Shown here piece after piece: positions 49,655-58,728 of a stretch of DNA of 64,000 bases. The stretch covers positions 221,582 to 285,581 of the forward strand of contig JACRNB010000010.1 of NCBI GenBank assembly GCA_016219425.1. The letters run 5' to 3'. Position numbers and translations under genes: made by a program. The notes under the pieces are model-generated. The model was given only the letters and a program-made list of their open reading frames with translations. It did not search any database and was not told the origin of the DNA. This stretch comes from Betaproteobacteria bacterium (GTDB lineage: Bacteria; Pseudomonadota; Gammaproteobacteria; Burkholderiales; Thiobacillaceae). The stretch's first letter is position 1. Each line of letters opens with the position of its first letter.

Positions 49655-50719
49655 ATGACCGCACTGAAAAACGATACCTTCCTGCGCGCGCTGATGCGCC
49701 AGCCCACCGATTACACCCCCCTGTGGCTGATGCGCCAGGCCGGTCGTTACCTGCCCGAGTACTGCGCCACGCGCGCGCGCGCCGGCAGCTTCCTGCAACT
49801 GTGCAAGTCGCCCTCGCTCGCCACCGAGGTCACCCTGCAACCCCTGGCGCGCTACGACCTCGACGCCGCCATCCTGTTTTCCGACATCCTCACCGTGCCC
49901 GATGCCATGGGCCTGGGGCTGTACTTTGCAGAAGGCGAAGGCCCCCGTTTCGAACGCCCCCTGCGCGAGGAATGGGCGATCCGCGACTTGCAGGCGCCGG
50001 ACCCCCACGATCACCTGCGCTATGTGATCGACGCGGTGAGCGAGATTCGCCGCGCCCTGGATGGCAGCGTGCCCCTGATCGGCTTCTCCGGCAGCCCCTT
50101 CACCCTGGCTTGCTACATGGTGGAAGGACAGGGCAGCGACACCTACGCCCAGGTCAAGCGCCTGATGTACGCGCGCCCGGACTTGATGCACCACATCCTC
50201 AACGTCACCACCCAGGCCGTGATCGACTACCTCAACGCCCAGATCGAGGCGGGCGCGCAGGCGGTGATGGTGTTCGACTCCTGGGGCGGCATGCTGACCC
50301 AGGCGGCGTATCTGGAGTTTTCGCTGCCCTACATGGCCCGCATCATGCAGGGCCTGACGCGCGAGCGCGAAGGCCGCACGGTGCCGCGCATCGTCTTCAC
50401 CAAGGGCGGCGGTCTGTGGCTGGAGGCCATCGCCGCCTGCGGCGCGGACGCCGTGGGTCTGGACTGGGCGGTGGAGATCGCCGACGCCCGCCGCCGCATC
50501 GGCGACCAGGTGGCGCTGCAAGGCAACATGGACCCGTCCATCCTGCTCACCACGCCGGAGGCGGTGAGCGCGGAGGCGAAACGCATCCTGGCGAGCTACG
50601 GCCAGGGGAGCGGCCATGTGTTCAACCTGGGCCACGGCATCAGCCAGTTCACCCCGCCGGAGAACGTCGCGGCGCTGGTGGAGACGGTGAAGGCGGAGAG
50701 CCCGCGCTACCACGTCTGA
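49655..50719 (+). CDS. hemE: Uroporphyrinogen decarboxylase
   Basis: 354 residues. Decarboxylates uroporphyrinogen III to coproporphyrinogen III. Signature [14 protein letters not shown] near the start, catalytic-Asp region [29 protein letters not shown] and FDSWGGMLT; ends [15 protein letters not shown]. Ten bases after the symporter stop. Full length. Confidence 0.98.
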   Translation: MTALKNDTFLRALMRQPTDYTPLWLMRQAGRYLPEYCATRARAGSFLQLCKSPSLATEVTLQPLARYDLDAAILFSDILTVPDAMGLGLYFAEGEGPRFERPLREEWAIRDLQAPDPHDHLRYVIDAVSEIRRALDGSVPLIGFSGSPFTLACYMVEGQGSDTYAQVKRLMYARPDLMHHILNVTTQAVIDYLNAQIEAGAQAVMVFDSWGGMLTQAAYLEFSLPYMARIMQGLTREREGRTVPRIVFTKGGGLWLEAIAACGADAVGLDWAVEIADARRRIGDQVALQGNMDPSILLTTPEAVSAEAKRILASYGQGSGHVFNLGHGISQFTPPENVAALVETVKAESPRYHV

Positions 50720-50725
50720 CCTTTT

Positions 50726-50802
50726 GTAGGAGCCCGGCAGTGCCGGGCGAGGCGCGGGTAACGAGGGCGATGGAGGATCGCCAGGCACAGCCGGGCTCCT
50801 AC
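50726..50802. repeat. REP-type inverted pair, family C
   Basis: GTAGGAGCCCGGCAGTGCCG facing GGCACAGCCGGGCTCCTAC, between hemE and the convergent fmt. The right arm carries the fmt stop codon. Confidence 0.85.
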
Positions 50803-51716
50803 CGCAGTTGGCAGCCCGGCGCCAGGGTGTTCCCCGCCAGAAACGCCGCCGCCGGCAGGCGCTTGCCGCCCGCCTTCTGCACCTCGGTAATGCGCAGCGC
50901 CCCTGCGCCGCAGGCCACCGTAAAACTCTCCCGCTCCACCGCCAGCACCTGTCCCGGCGCGCCCGTGGCTGCAACGGCCTCGGCGCGCCAGACCTTGAGG
51001 GGTTGGCCCGCCAGCAGGGCATGGCAGCCGGGGAAGGGGTCAAAGGCGCGGATGCGGCGCGCCAGGGCGTCGGCGGGCTGACGCCAGTCCAGCAGCCCTT
51101 CTTCCTTCTTCAGCTTGGCGGCGTAGGTGGCCAGGGCGTCGTTCTGGGGTTCGGGCCGGGCGGCCTCCAGTTGCGGCAGCAGACGCACGATCTCTGCGGC
51201 GGCGAGTTCGGCCAGGCGGTCGTGCAGGCTGGCGGCGGTATCGGTCGCCAGGATGGGCAGGGGTGCGCGGCGCAGCATCGCGCCGGTGTCCAGGCCCGCG
51301 TCCATCTGCATCAGGGTGATGCCGGTCTCGGCGTCGCCCGCCTCGATGGCGCGCTGGATCGGGGCCGCGCCGCGCCAGCGCGGCAGCAGCGAGGCGTGGA
51401 GGTTGACGCAACCCAGGCGCGGCAGGTCCAGCGCCGCCTGCGGCAGGATCAGTCCGTAGGCGGCGACGATCATGCAGTCCGCCCCGGCCTCGGCGATGGG
51501 GCGGCGGGCTTCTTCCGTTTTCAGGTTCGCGGGCTGTTCCACGGCGAGGCCGTGGCGCAGGGCCAGCGCCTTCACCGGGCTCATGGCCAGCTTCATGCCG
51601 CGCCCGGCGGGGCGATCCGGCTGGGTCAGCACCAGGGGGATGTCATGCCCGGCGGCGATCAGGGCCTCCAGGGCGCGGGCGGCGAACTCCGGCGTGCCCG
51701 CGAAGACGAGCCTCAC
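50799..51716 (-). CDS. fmt: Methionyl-tRNA formyltransferase
   Basis: 305 residues. Formylates Met-tRNAi. Signature [20 protein letters not shown] (formyltransferase active site with Asn, His, then Asp further on). GTG start at 51716 overlapping the def stop (GTGA), a coupled def-fmt operon. The stop TAG (50799-50801) lies within the REP arm GTAGGAGCC, so the repeat defines the C-terminus. Confidence 0.96.
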   Translation of the reverse strand: MRLVFAGTPEFAARALEALIAAGHDIPLVLTQPDRPAGRGMKLAMSPVKALALRHGLAVEQPANLKTEEARRPIAEAGADCMIVAAYGLILPQAALDLPRLGCVNLHASLLPRWRGAAPIQRAIEAGDAETGITLMQMDAGLDTGAMLRRAPLPILATDTAASLHDRLAELAAAEIVRLLPQLEAARPEPQNDALATYAAKLKKEEGLLDWRQPADALARRIRAFDPFPGCHALLAGQPLKVWRAEAVAATGAPGQVLAVERESFTVACGAGALRITEVQKAGGKRLPAAAFLAGNTLAPGCQLR

Positions 51717-52216
51717 ATCGCTTCCTTGGCCTGCTTCAGCAGCTTGGCGCGGATGCGCTGCTGCTTGAGACGGGAGAGGTATTCCACAAATACCTTGCCG
51801 TTCAGATGGTCGATCTCGTGCTGGATGCACACCGCGAGCAGGCCGTCCGCCTCCATCTCGAACTCGCGTCCGTCCAGGTGGCGCGCGCGCACGCGAATGC
51901 GCTCGGCGCGCGTGACCTTGTCGTAGATGCCGGGCACCGAGAGGCAGCCTTCTTCGTGCACGGTCTCGCCGTCCTTGTCGACGATGACCGGGTTGATCAG
52001 GGTCATCAGGCGATCCTTGTCCTCGCTCACGTCCACCACGATGAGGCGGATGTGCCGGTCCACCTGGGTGGCGGCGAGGCCTACGCCGGGGGCGGCGTAC
52101 ATGGTCTCGGCCATGTCGGCGGCGAGCTGGCGGACGGCGTCATCCACCGCGTCGATGGGCTGCGCGACCTTGTGCAGGCGCGGGTCGGGGTAGTGCAGGA
52201 TGGAAAGCAGGGCCAT
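51713..52216 (-). CDS. def: Peptide deformylase
   Basis: 167 residues. Removes the formyl group from nascent Met. Three metal-site motifs are clear: [19 protein letters not shown] and QHEIDHLNG (HExxH-type). Start [14 protein letters not shown] at 52216. First gene of def-fmt, divergent from the LysM gene. Confidence 0.98.
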   Translation of the reverse strand: MALLSILHYPDPRLHKVAQPIDAVDDAVRQLAADMAETMYAAPGVGLAATQVDRHIRLIVVDVSEDKDRLMTLINPVIVDKDGETVHEEGCLSVPGIYDKVTRAERIRVRARHLDGREFEMEADGLLAVCIQHEIDHLNGKVFVEYLSRLKQQRIRAKLLKQAKEAM

Positions 52217-52345
52217 GGCTGTATGGATGGGGCGTTGCGTGAAAATACCGACAAACTGGGTTAACTTCCGTTCGCGCCGCATTATAACGAGCGGCATCTT
52301 GTGCCACCCCGCGCCAAAGCGCGCCACCCTGGAAGGGCAGGAGCC

Positions 52346-53449
52346 ATGCGTATCAGTACCTTGTTCGTCCTCCTTTGCATTGCCTTCAACACGGCAGCGG
52401 ACGACATCCAGTTGAAGGACGGGGCGCCCGAGCAGTACGTCGTCCAGAAAGGCGATTCCCTTTGGGGCATCGCCGAACGCTTCCTCAAGAATCCCTGGAA
52501 ATGGCCCGAGCTCTGGCGCATGAATCAGGAAAAGGTGAAGAAGCCTCATCGCCTGGCGCCCGGCGACATCCTGCGTCTCACCCGCGAGGATGGCGCGCCC
52601 AAGCTGGTGCGGGAAGGCGGCGAGCGCCTCGCCCAGGACGTCAAGCTGCGCCCCTCCGCCAAATCCGAGGCCCTGGTCATTAACGAAGAGGCCGTGCCCA
52701 CCGTGCCGGCGGAGGCCATCTGGCCGCTGATGTCGCGCGGCGGAGTCGCCATGCCGGAGGATTTGAGCGATGCGCCGCGCATCCTCGGCGCCAATGATCC
52801 GCGCGTGATGTTCGGCAAGGGCGATCTGGTCTACGCCGGCAAGGCGCCCCACGACACCCTCAACTGGCGCATCGTGCGTCTGGGCCGCCCCCTCAATAAT
52901 CCGGCCAACCCCAAGGAGGTGCTGGCCTACGAGCTGACCCTGGTGGGCGAGGCCGTTACCGAAAAGCCGGGCAATCCGCAGCTCCTGCGCATCACCTCGA
53001 ATGAACAGGAAGTCCTGGAGCGGGACCACCTGATGCCGGTCTGGAGTTCGGAGCCGCCCCAGTTCGTGCCCCATGCCCCCGCCATACCGGTCGAGGCGCG
53101 CATCGTCACCTCCCTGGGCGGCCAGGCCCAGGCCGGCACCTGGATGACCCTGGTGCTGGACAAGGGGCTCGTGGACGGGATCGAAGAAGGCCATGTACTT
53201 GCCCTGTTTCTGGCCGGGCGTTCGGTCTCGGACCCCAGTTGCACCAAGGCCGCCAAGCTCGCCTTTCTGGCTGGCGGGCACCAGGGACGCAAGACCGACT
53301 GCGACCGCGACGCCGACAACCGCGCCGTCCTCCCGGACGAGCGGGTGGGTCTGGCCGTGGTGTATCGGGTGTTCAACCGACTGGCCTACGCCCTGGTCAT
53401 GAAGGGCTCGCAGCCGGTAACCACGGGCGACGTGGCCCGCAATCCCTGA
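52346..53449 (+). CDS. LysM peptidoglycan-binding protein
   Basis: 367 residues. Signal peptide ([20 protein letters not shown]), LysM domain at about 30-78 ([29 protein letters not shown]), then a long uncharacterised domain with [12 protein letters not shown] and [11 protein letters not shown]. This architecture, next to dprA, is common in betaproteobacteria. GGCAGGAG precedes the ATG at 52346. Periplasmic, wall-associated; function otherwise unknown. Confidence 0.92.
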   Translation: MRISTLFVLLCIAFNTAADDIQLKDGAPEQYVVQKGDSLWGIAERFLKNPWKWPELWRMNQEKVKKPHRLAPGDILRLTREDGAPKLVREGGERLAQDVKLRPSAKSEALVINEEAVPTVPAEAIWPLMSRGGVAMPEDLSDAPRILGANDPRVMFGKGDLVYAGKAPHDTLNWRIVRLGRPLNNPANPKEVLAYELTLVGEAVTEKPGNPQLLRITSNEQEVLERDHLMPVWSSEPPQFVPHAPAIPVEARIVTSLGGQAQAGTWMTLVLDKGLVDGIEEGHVLALFLAGRSVSDPSCTKAAKLAFLAGGHQGRKTDCDRDADNRAVLPDERVGLAVVYRVFNRLAYALVMKGSQPVTTGDVARNP

Positions 53450-53462
53450 TCTCCCGACCGAC

Positions 53463-54551
53463 GTGCCCCGTCGCCCCGACGCCTCCGCCTGGCTGACCCT
53501 GGAGGCCGTGCCGGGCCTGGGGCCGGAGCACGCGCGGCGTCTGCTGGAAGCCTTCCCGGAGGCCGACAGCATCCTCGGCGCCAACGCCACCCAACTCGCT
53601 CCCCTGGTGGGGGACAAGCTGGCGCGGGCCATCGCCCGCGGGGCGGACGCCGACGCGCTGCAACCGGGCCTGGACTGGCTCGAACAGCCGGACAACCACT
53701 TCATCCCCCTGACCGACCCGCGCTACCCGAAGCGTCTGCTTGACCTGTCGGACGCCCCCGCCTGGCTCTACGCGAAGGGCGACCCGGACTGGTTGGCGCG
53801 GCCCATGGTCGCCATCGTCGGCAGCCGCCATGCCAGCGCGCAGGGCGCGCGCGACGCCGCCGCCTTCGCCCAGGCGTTGTCCGAGGCCGGTCTCACCGTG
53901 GTGAGCGGCCTGGCCGCCGGGGTGGACGCCGCCGCCCATGAAGGGGCGCTGCGCGGCATCGGTTCCAGCGTCGCCGTGGTGGGCACCGGGCTGGACCGGG
54001 TCTATCCCGCGCGCAACCGGGAGCTGGCGCATCGCCTGGCGGCCCAGGGCTGCATCGTTTCCGAATTTCCCTTGGGGACGCCCCCCAAGGCAGGCCACTT
54101 CCCGCGCCGCAACCGCATCATCAGCGGCCTCAGCCTGGGGGTGCTGGTGGTGGAGGCGGCCCTGGAAAGCGGCTCCCTCATTACCGCGCGGCTGGCGGCG
54201 GAACAGGGGCGGGAGGTGTTCGCCCTGCCCGGCTCCATCCATTCCGCCTTGTCCAAGGGGTGTCACCGGCTCATCAAACAGGGGGCCAAACTGGTGGAGT
54301 GCGCCGCCGACCTCCTGGAAGAACTGGGCGGACAGATTTCCTGCGTCGAACCGGCCAGCGCCGCGGACGTTGAAACGACCGCGGACGCGCTTCTGGAGGC
54401 CCTCGCCGTCACCCCCCTGGCCCCGGACCAACTGGCCGGGCGGCTTGGCTTGACGGTGGAAGAGGTTTCCGTCAGGCTCCTTGCAGCCGAACTGGAGGGC
54501 CGCGTGGCTCGTCTGGCCGGCGGTCTCTATCAACGATTATTCCCATACTGA
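53463..54551 (+). CDS. dprA: DNA-processing protein DprA
   Basis: 362 residues. Loads RecA on incoming single-stranded DNA during natural transformation. Rossmann-like DprA core: [45 protein letters not shown], then [12 protein letters not shown] and LPGSI. A C-terminal winged helix ([26 protein letters not shown]) completes the family architecture. GTG start; the stop overlaps the smg start by one base (TGATG). Confidence 0.96.
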   Translation: MPRRPDASAWLTLEAVPGLGPEHARRLLEAFPEADSILGANATQLAPLVGDKLARAIARGADADALQPGLDWLEQPDNHFIPLTDPRYPKRLLDLSDAPAWLYAKGDPDWLARPMVAIVGSRHASAQGARDAAAFAQALSEAGLTVVSGLAAGVDAAAHEGALRGIGSSVAVVGTGLDRVYPARNRELAHRLAAQGCIVSEFPLGTPPKAGHFPRRNRIISGLSLGVLVVEAALESGSLITARLAAEQGREVFALPGSIHSALSKGCHRLIKQGAKLVECAADLLEELGGQISCVEPASAADVETTADALLEALAVTPLAPDQLAGRLGLTVEEVSVRLLAAELEGRVARLAGGLYQRLFPY

Positions 54552-55021
54552 TGTTCGACATCCTCCTCTATCTCTACGACCACTTCCTTTTGGCGGACCA
54601 GGTTCCGGACGCCAGTCAACTGACGCGCAAGCTGACCGCCGCCGGTTTCGAGGATCAGGACATCGTCGAGGCCCTGGACTGGCTGGCCGCCCTGGATGAT
54701 CTGAACAGCGCCGAGGGCGAGACCCGCCCTCCGGCCATGCGCCTGTACCACCCCAGCGAGGCCGGTCGCCTGGCGCCGGAAGGCCGCGGTTTCCTGTCCT
54801 ATCTGGAATCCGCCTCCCTGCTGCCGCCGCATGGGCGCGAATGGGTGATCGACCGCGCCCTGGCCCTGCCCGAGGCGGAAGTCTCCGCCCAGCAGATCAA
54901 GTGGATCGCCCTCCTGGCCCTGTGGAAGTTGCGCGGGGTGGCCGATGCGCTGTGGCTGGAAGACCTGGTGCGCGGCAACGACGAATTCGGCGACGAAAGC
55001 TGGCAGCCCACGCTGCACTAA
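54551..55021 (+). CDS. smg: Smg/DUF494 family protein
   Basis: 156 residues. Starts [13 protein letters not shown] and contains AGFEDQDIVEALDWLAAL and LPEAEVSAQQIKWIALLALW, the DUF494/Smg pattern. smg is typically encoded between dprA and topoisomerase genes, as here. Function unknown; it might influence DNA metabolism. Confidence 0.95.
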   Translation: MFDILLYLYDHFLLADQVPDASQLTRKLTAAGFEDQDIVEALDWLAALDDLNSAEGETRPPAMRLYHPSEAGRLAPEGRGFLSYLESASLLPPHGREWVIDRALALPEAEVSAQQIKWIALLALWKLRGVADALWLEDLVRGNDEFGDESWQPTLH

Positions 55022-55039
55022 CCCACCCATAAAGCACCC

Positions 55040-57709
55040 GTGAGCAAACAACTCATCATTGCCGAGAAACCCTCGGTGGCTCAGGACATCGCCCGCGCCC
55101 TGGGCGGATTCCACAAGGAAAAGGACTACTTCGAGTCCGAGCAGTACGTCCTCTCCTCCGCCGTCGGCCACCTGCTGGAACTGAAGGCGCCGGAGGAATA
55201 CGAGGTGAAGCGCGGCAAGTGGTCATTCGCCCACCTGCCCGTCATCCCGCCCCATTTCGACCTGCTGCCGATCGAGAAGACCGAAGACCGCCTCAAACTG
55301 CTCACCCGCCTGATCAAGCGCAAGGACGTGGACGGCCTGATCAACGCCTGCGACGCGGGACGCGAAGGCGAACTGATCTTCCATTTCATCGCCCAGCACA
55401 GCGGCGCGAAGAAGCCGGTGCGCCGCCTCTGGCTGCAATCCATGACCCAGGGCGCGATCCGCGGCGGCTTCGACGCCCTGCGCGAGGCCGCCGAGGTGGA
55501 AGGCCTGCGCTCCGCCGCCATCAGCCGCGCCGAGAGCGACTGGCTCATCGGCATCAACGGCACCCGCGCCATGACCGCCTTCAACTCCAAGACCGGCGGC
55601 TTCCACCTCACCACCGTGGGGCGCGTGCAGACCCCCACCCTCGCCATCATGGTCGAGCGCGAAGAACGCATCCGCGCCTTCAAATCGCGCGATTACTGGG
55701 AACTCGAAGCGCGCTTTGCCGGCGTCCACGGCGCCTACGCCGGGCGCTGGTTCGACGAGAAGTTCAAGAAGATCGAGGACGACGAGCACGCCACCGCCTG
55801 GCGCCTGTGGGAAAAGGGCCGCGCCGAGGCCATCCGCGCCGCCTGCCTGGGGCAGCCGGGCCGGGCCGAAGAAGAGACCAAGCCCTCGTCGCAGCTCTCG
55901 CCCATGCTCTACGACCTCACCACACTGCAACGCGAGGCCAACGGACGTTTCGGCTTCTCCGCCAAGACCACACTGGGCCTGGCGCAGGCGCTGTATGAAA
56001 AGCACAAGGCGCTGACCTACCCGCGTACCGACGCGCGCGCCCTGCCCGAGGACTATCTCGCCACCGTGCATGCCGTGCTGGGCGACCTGCCCGCCGAATA
56101 CGCCCGCTTCGCCGGCGAGATCAAGGCCGGCGGCTGGGTGCGTCCCAACAAGCGCATCTTCAACAACGCCAAGATCTCCGACCACTTCGCCATCATCCCC
56201 ACCGGCGCCGCGCCCAAGAGCCTGTCGGACGCGGAAGCGAAGCTCTACGACATGGTCACGCGGCGCTTCCTCGCCGTGTTCTACCCGGCGGCGGAATACC
56301 AGATCACCACCCGCATCACCCGTGTGGCCCAACATGCCTTCAAGACCGAAGGCCGCGTCCTGGTGAACCCCGGCTGGCTCACGGTGTACGGCAAGGAATC
56401 GCAACTGGACGACGACGGCGACGCCAACAGCCCCAACCTGCCTCTGCTCCAGGCTGGCGAAACGCTCCAGACCGAAGACGTCACCCTCAAGGCCGCGCAG
56501 ACCCGCCCGCCCGCGCGCTACAACGAAGCCACCCTGCTCTCCGCCATGGAAGGCGCGGGCAAGATGGTGGACGACGAGGAACTGCGCGCCGCCATGGCCG
56601 GACGCGGCCTCGGCACCCCGGCCACGCGCGCCCAGATCATCGAAAACCTGATCAGCGAGGTCTACCTCCACCGCGAAGGCAAGGAACTGGTCCCCACCGC
56701 CAAGGCCTTCTCGCTCATCACCCTGCTGCGCGGCCTGGGCGTCACCGAACTGGCCTCGCCCGAACTCACCGGCGAGTGGGAATACAAGCTGGCGCAGATG
56801 GAACGCGGCCAACTCTCGCGTCCCGAGTTCATGGGCCACATCACCGCCCTCACCCAGGACATCGTCGAGCGCGCCAAGCGCTACGAGTCCGACACCGTCC
56901 CCGGCGACTTCGCCACCCTCGCCGTGCCCTGCCCCAAGTGCGGCGGCGTGGTGAAGGAGAACTACAAGAAATTCGCCTGCCAGGCCTGCGAATGGAGCGC
57001 CTGGAAGATCGTCGCCAGCCGCCAGTTCGAGGTGGCCGAGATGGAGGCACTGATGCGTGATGGCCGCATCGGACCCCTCACCGGCTTCCGCAACAAGATG
57101 GGCCGTCCGTTCGACGCCGAGATCCGCCTCAACGACGACAAGCAGCCGGAGTTCGACTTCGGCCAGCCGCGCGAGGGCGAGGAGGCGGAAGCGGTGGACT
57201 TCAGCGCCAAGGAAGCCCTGGGCGTATGCCCCAAGTGCGGCGGTCACGTGTACGACCACGGTACGTCCTATGTCTGTGAACGCAGCGTGGGCCCGGCCAA
57301 GTCCTGCGACTTCCGCAGCGGCCAGATGATCCTGCAACAGGCGGTGGAACCGGCGCAGATGCGCAAATTGCTGGCGGAAGGCAAGACCGACCTGCTCACC
57401 GGCTTCGTCTCCGCCCGCACCCGGCGCAAGTTCTCCGCCTTTCTGGTGCGCGACCCCGCCGGCAAGGTCGGCTTCGAATTCGAGGTGCGGGAAGAAGGCT
57501 CCAAACGCGCCCCGCGCGCCGCGCAACCGGGGCGCGAACTGGGCGCGCACCCCAAGGACGGCAAGCCCATCCAGGTCAAGAGCGGTCGTTTCGGTCCCTA
57601 CGTCCAGCACGGCAAGCTCATGGCCTCCATCCCCAAGGAACGCAGCCCGGACGAGGTCACCCTGGCCGAGGCCGTCGCCCTGCTCGCAGCCAAGGCCGCC
57701 AAGGCCTGA
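55040..57709 (+). CDS. topB: DNA topoisomerase III
   Basis: 889 residues, type IA topoisomerase. TOPRIM (LIIAEKPSVAQDIARALGG, with NACDAGREGELIFH), active-site Tyr at about residue 327 in TYPRTDARAL, DHFAIIPTG, and a C-terminal zinc region with CPKCGG..CQAC and CPKCGG..C..CDF-type cysteines, then the GKSGRFGPY-like tail. It decatenates and relaxes negatively supercoiled DNA. GTG start without a clear Shine-Dalgarno; the downstream repeats begin 8 bases after the stop. Confidence 0.97.
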   Translation: MSKQLIIAEKPSVAQDIARALGGFHKEKDYFESEQYVLSSAVGHLLELKAPEEYEVKRGKWSFAHLPVIPPHFDLLPIEKTEDRLKLLTRLIKRKDVDGLINACDAGREGELIFHFIAQHSGAKKPVRRLWLQSMTQGAIRGGFDALREAAEVEGLRSAAISRAESDWLIGINGTRAMTAFNSKTGGFHLTTVGRVQTPTLAIMVEREERIRAFKSRDYWELEARFAGVHGAYAGRWFDEKFKKIEDDEHATAWRLWEKGRAEAIRAACLGQPGRAEEETKPSSQLSPMLYDLTTLQREANGRFGFSAKTTLGLAQALYEKHKALTYPRTDARALPEDYLATVHAVLGDLPAEYARFAGEIKAGGWVRPNKRIFNNAKISDHFAIIPTGAAPKSLSDAEAKLYDMVTRRFLAVFYPAAEYQITTRITRVAQHAFKTEGRVLVNPGWLTVYGKESQLDDDGDANSPNLPLLQAGETLQTEDVTLKAAQTRPPARYNEATLLSAMEGAGKMVDDEELRAAMAGRGLGTPATRAQIIENLISEVYLHREGKELVPTAKAFSLITLLRGLGVTELASPELTGEWEYKLAQMERGQLSRPEFMGHITALTQDIVERAKRYESDTVPGDFATLAVPCPKCGGVVKENYKKFACQACEWSAWKIVASRQFEVAEMEALMRDGRIGPLTGFRNKMGRPFDAEIRLNDDKQPEFDFGQPREGEEAEAVDFSAKEALGVCPKCGGHVYDHGTSYVCERSVGPAKSCDFRSGQMILQQAVEPAQMRKLLAEGKTDLLTGFVSARTRRKFSAFLVRDPAGKVGFEFEVREEGSKRAPRAAQPGRELGAHPKDGKPIQVKSGRFGPYVQHGKLMASIPKERSPDEVTLAEAVALLAAKAAKA

Positions 57710-58057
57710 GACACCCCTGTAGGAGCCGGCTGTGCCGGGCGAACCCGTGTTGCCCAGGTGCACCGGCTTATCGCCCGGCACAGCCGGGCTCCTACAACGG
57801 TAGCGACCCGCGCTGGTGATCCATCCGCAGCCCTGTAGGAGCCCGGCTGCGCCGGGCGAACCCGTGTTGCCCAGGCGCACCGGCTTATCGCCCGGCGCAG
57901 CCGGGCTCCTACAACGGTAGCGATCCGCTCCGGTGATCCATCCGCAGCCGCTGCCGGGGGACGATACAATCCCGCCGCCCGTTCCATGTAGGCGCATCCT
58001 CGCCGGGGAGGCGTGGACGGCCCTTCAAGCAACCCATCCTTTCATGAGGTCAACACC
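57710..58057. other. Intergenic region between topB and peroxiredoxin
   Basis: 348 bases. Two thirds is a tandem duplicate of a REP pair (57717-57949). The remaining about 100 bases (TGGACGGCCCTTCAAGC..) precede the peroxiredoxin ATG at 58058, with TGAGGT as a modest Shine-Dalgarno. No gene is seen. Confidence 0.6.
57717..57949. repeat. Tandem duplicate of REP inverted pair, family C
   Basis: Two units of about 116-117 bases (57717-57832 and 57833-57949), each containing GTAGGAGC(C)CGGC facing its complement, and each ending ATCCATCCGCAGCC. They differ at a few bases. Confidence 0.85.
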
Positions 58058-58660
58058 ATGGCTGTACTCGTCGGCAAAGCCGTCCCTGATTTCACCGCCA
58101 TCGCCGTTATGGGCGACAACACCATCAACGAGACCTTCAATCTGTCCGCCCAGATCAAGGACAAATACGCGGTCATCTTCTTCTACCCCCTGGACTTCAC
58201 CTTCGTGTGCCCGTCCGAGTTGCTGGCCTTCGACCATCGCCTGAAGGAATTCCAGGACCGCAACGTGGAAGTGATCGGCGTCTCCATCGACTCCCATTTC
58301 ACCCATCTGGCGTGGAAGAACACCGCGGTCAACAACGGCGGCATCGGCCAGGTGAAGTACCCCCTGGTGGCGGACCTGAACCACGCCATCATCCAGGCCT
58401 TTGATGTGGAGCATCCGCTGGGCATTGCCTACCGCGGCTCCTTCCTGATCGACAAGGCCGGCGTGGTGCGTCATCAGGTGGTGAACGACCTGCCCCTGGG
58501 CCGCAACATCGACGAGATGCTGCGCATGATCGACGCCCTGCAATTCACCGAGGTTCATGGCGAAGTCTGCCCCGCCGGCTGGAAGAAGGGCGATGCGGGC
58601 ATGAAGGCCAGCCCTGACGGCGTGGCCGAGTACCTGGCCCAGCACGGCGCAGCGCTGTAA
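58058..58660 (+). CDS. Peroxiredoxin (AhpC/Prx1-type)
   Basis: 200 residues. Two-Cys peroxiredoxin: peroxidatic Cys in FTFVCPSELLAF and resolving Cys in VHGEVCPAGWKKG. Reduces H2O2 and organic peroxides. Start at 58058 (MAVLVGKAVPDF). A terminator follows. OxyR-type regulation cannot be read here. Confidence 0.96.
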   Translation: MAVLVGKAVPDFTAIAVMGDNTINETFNLSAQIKDKYAVIFFYPLDFTFVCPSELLAFDHRLKEFQDRNVEVIGVSIDSHFTHLAWKNTAVNNGGIGQVKYPLVADLNHAIIQAFDVEHPLGIAYRGSFLIDKAGVVRHQVVNDLPLGRNIDEMLRMIDALQFTEVHGEVCPAGWKKGDAGMKASPDGVAEYLAQHGAAL

Positions 58661-58676
58661 GCCGATCCGGTAAAGC

Positions 58677-58703
58677 AAAAAAGGGGGCGAAAGCCCCCTT
58701 TTT
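58677..58703 (+). terminator. Rho-independent terminator
   Basis: AAAAAAGGGGGC-gaaa-GCCCCCTTTTT, after the peroxiredoxin gene. It can also end the convergent PP2C gene, whose stop lies at 58729. Confidence 0.85.
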
Positions 58704-58728
58704 CATTGCCCGCGCAGGACCGCCGAAG

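Noticed and set aside
57717..57949. Possible CRISPR array
   Set aside because: Only two long units with no unique spacers between short repeats; it is a tandem REP duplication.
55223..57997. 924-residue open frame on the minus strand opposite topB
   Set aside because: Shadow frame; its N-terminus runs through REP repeats.
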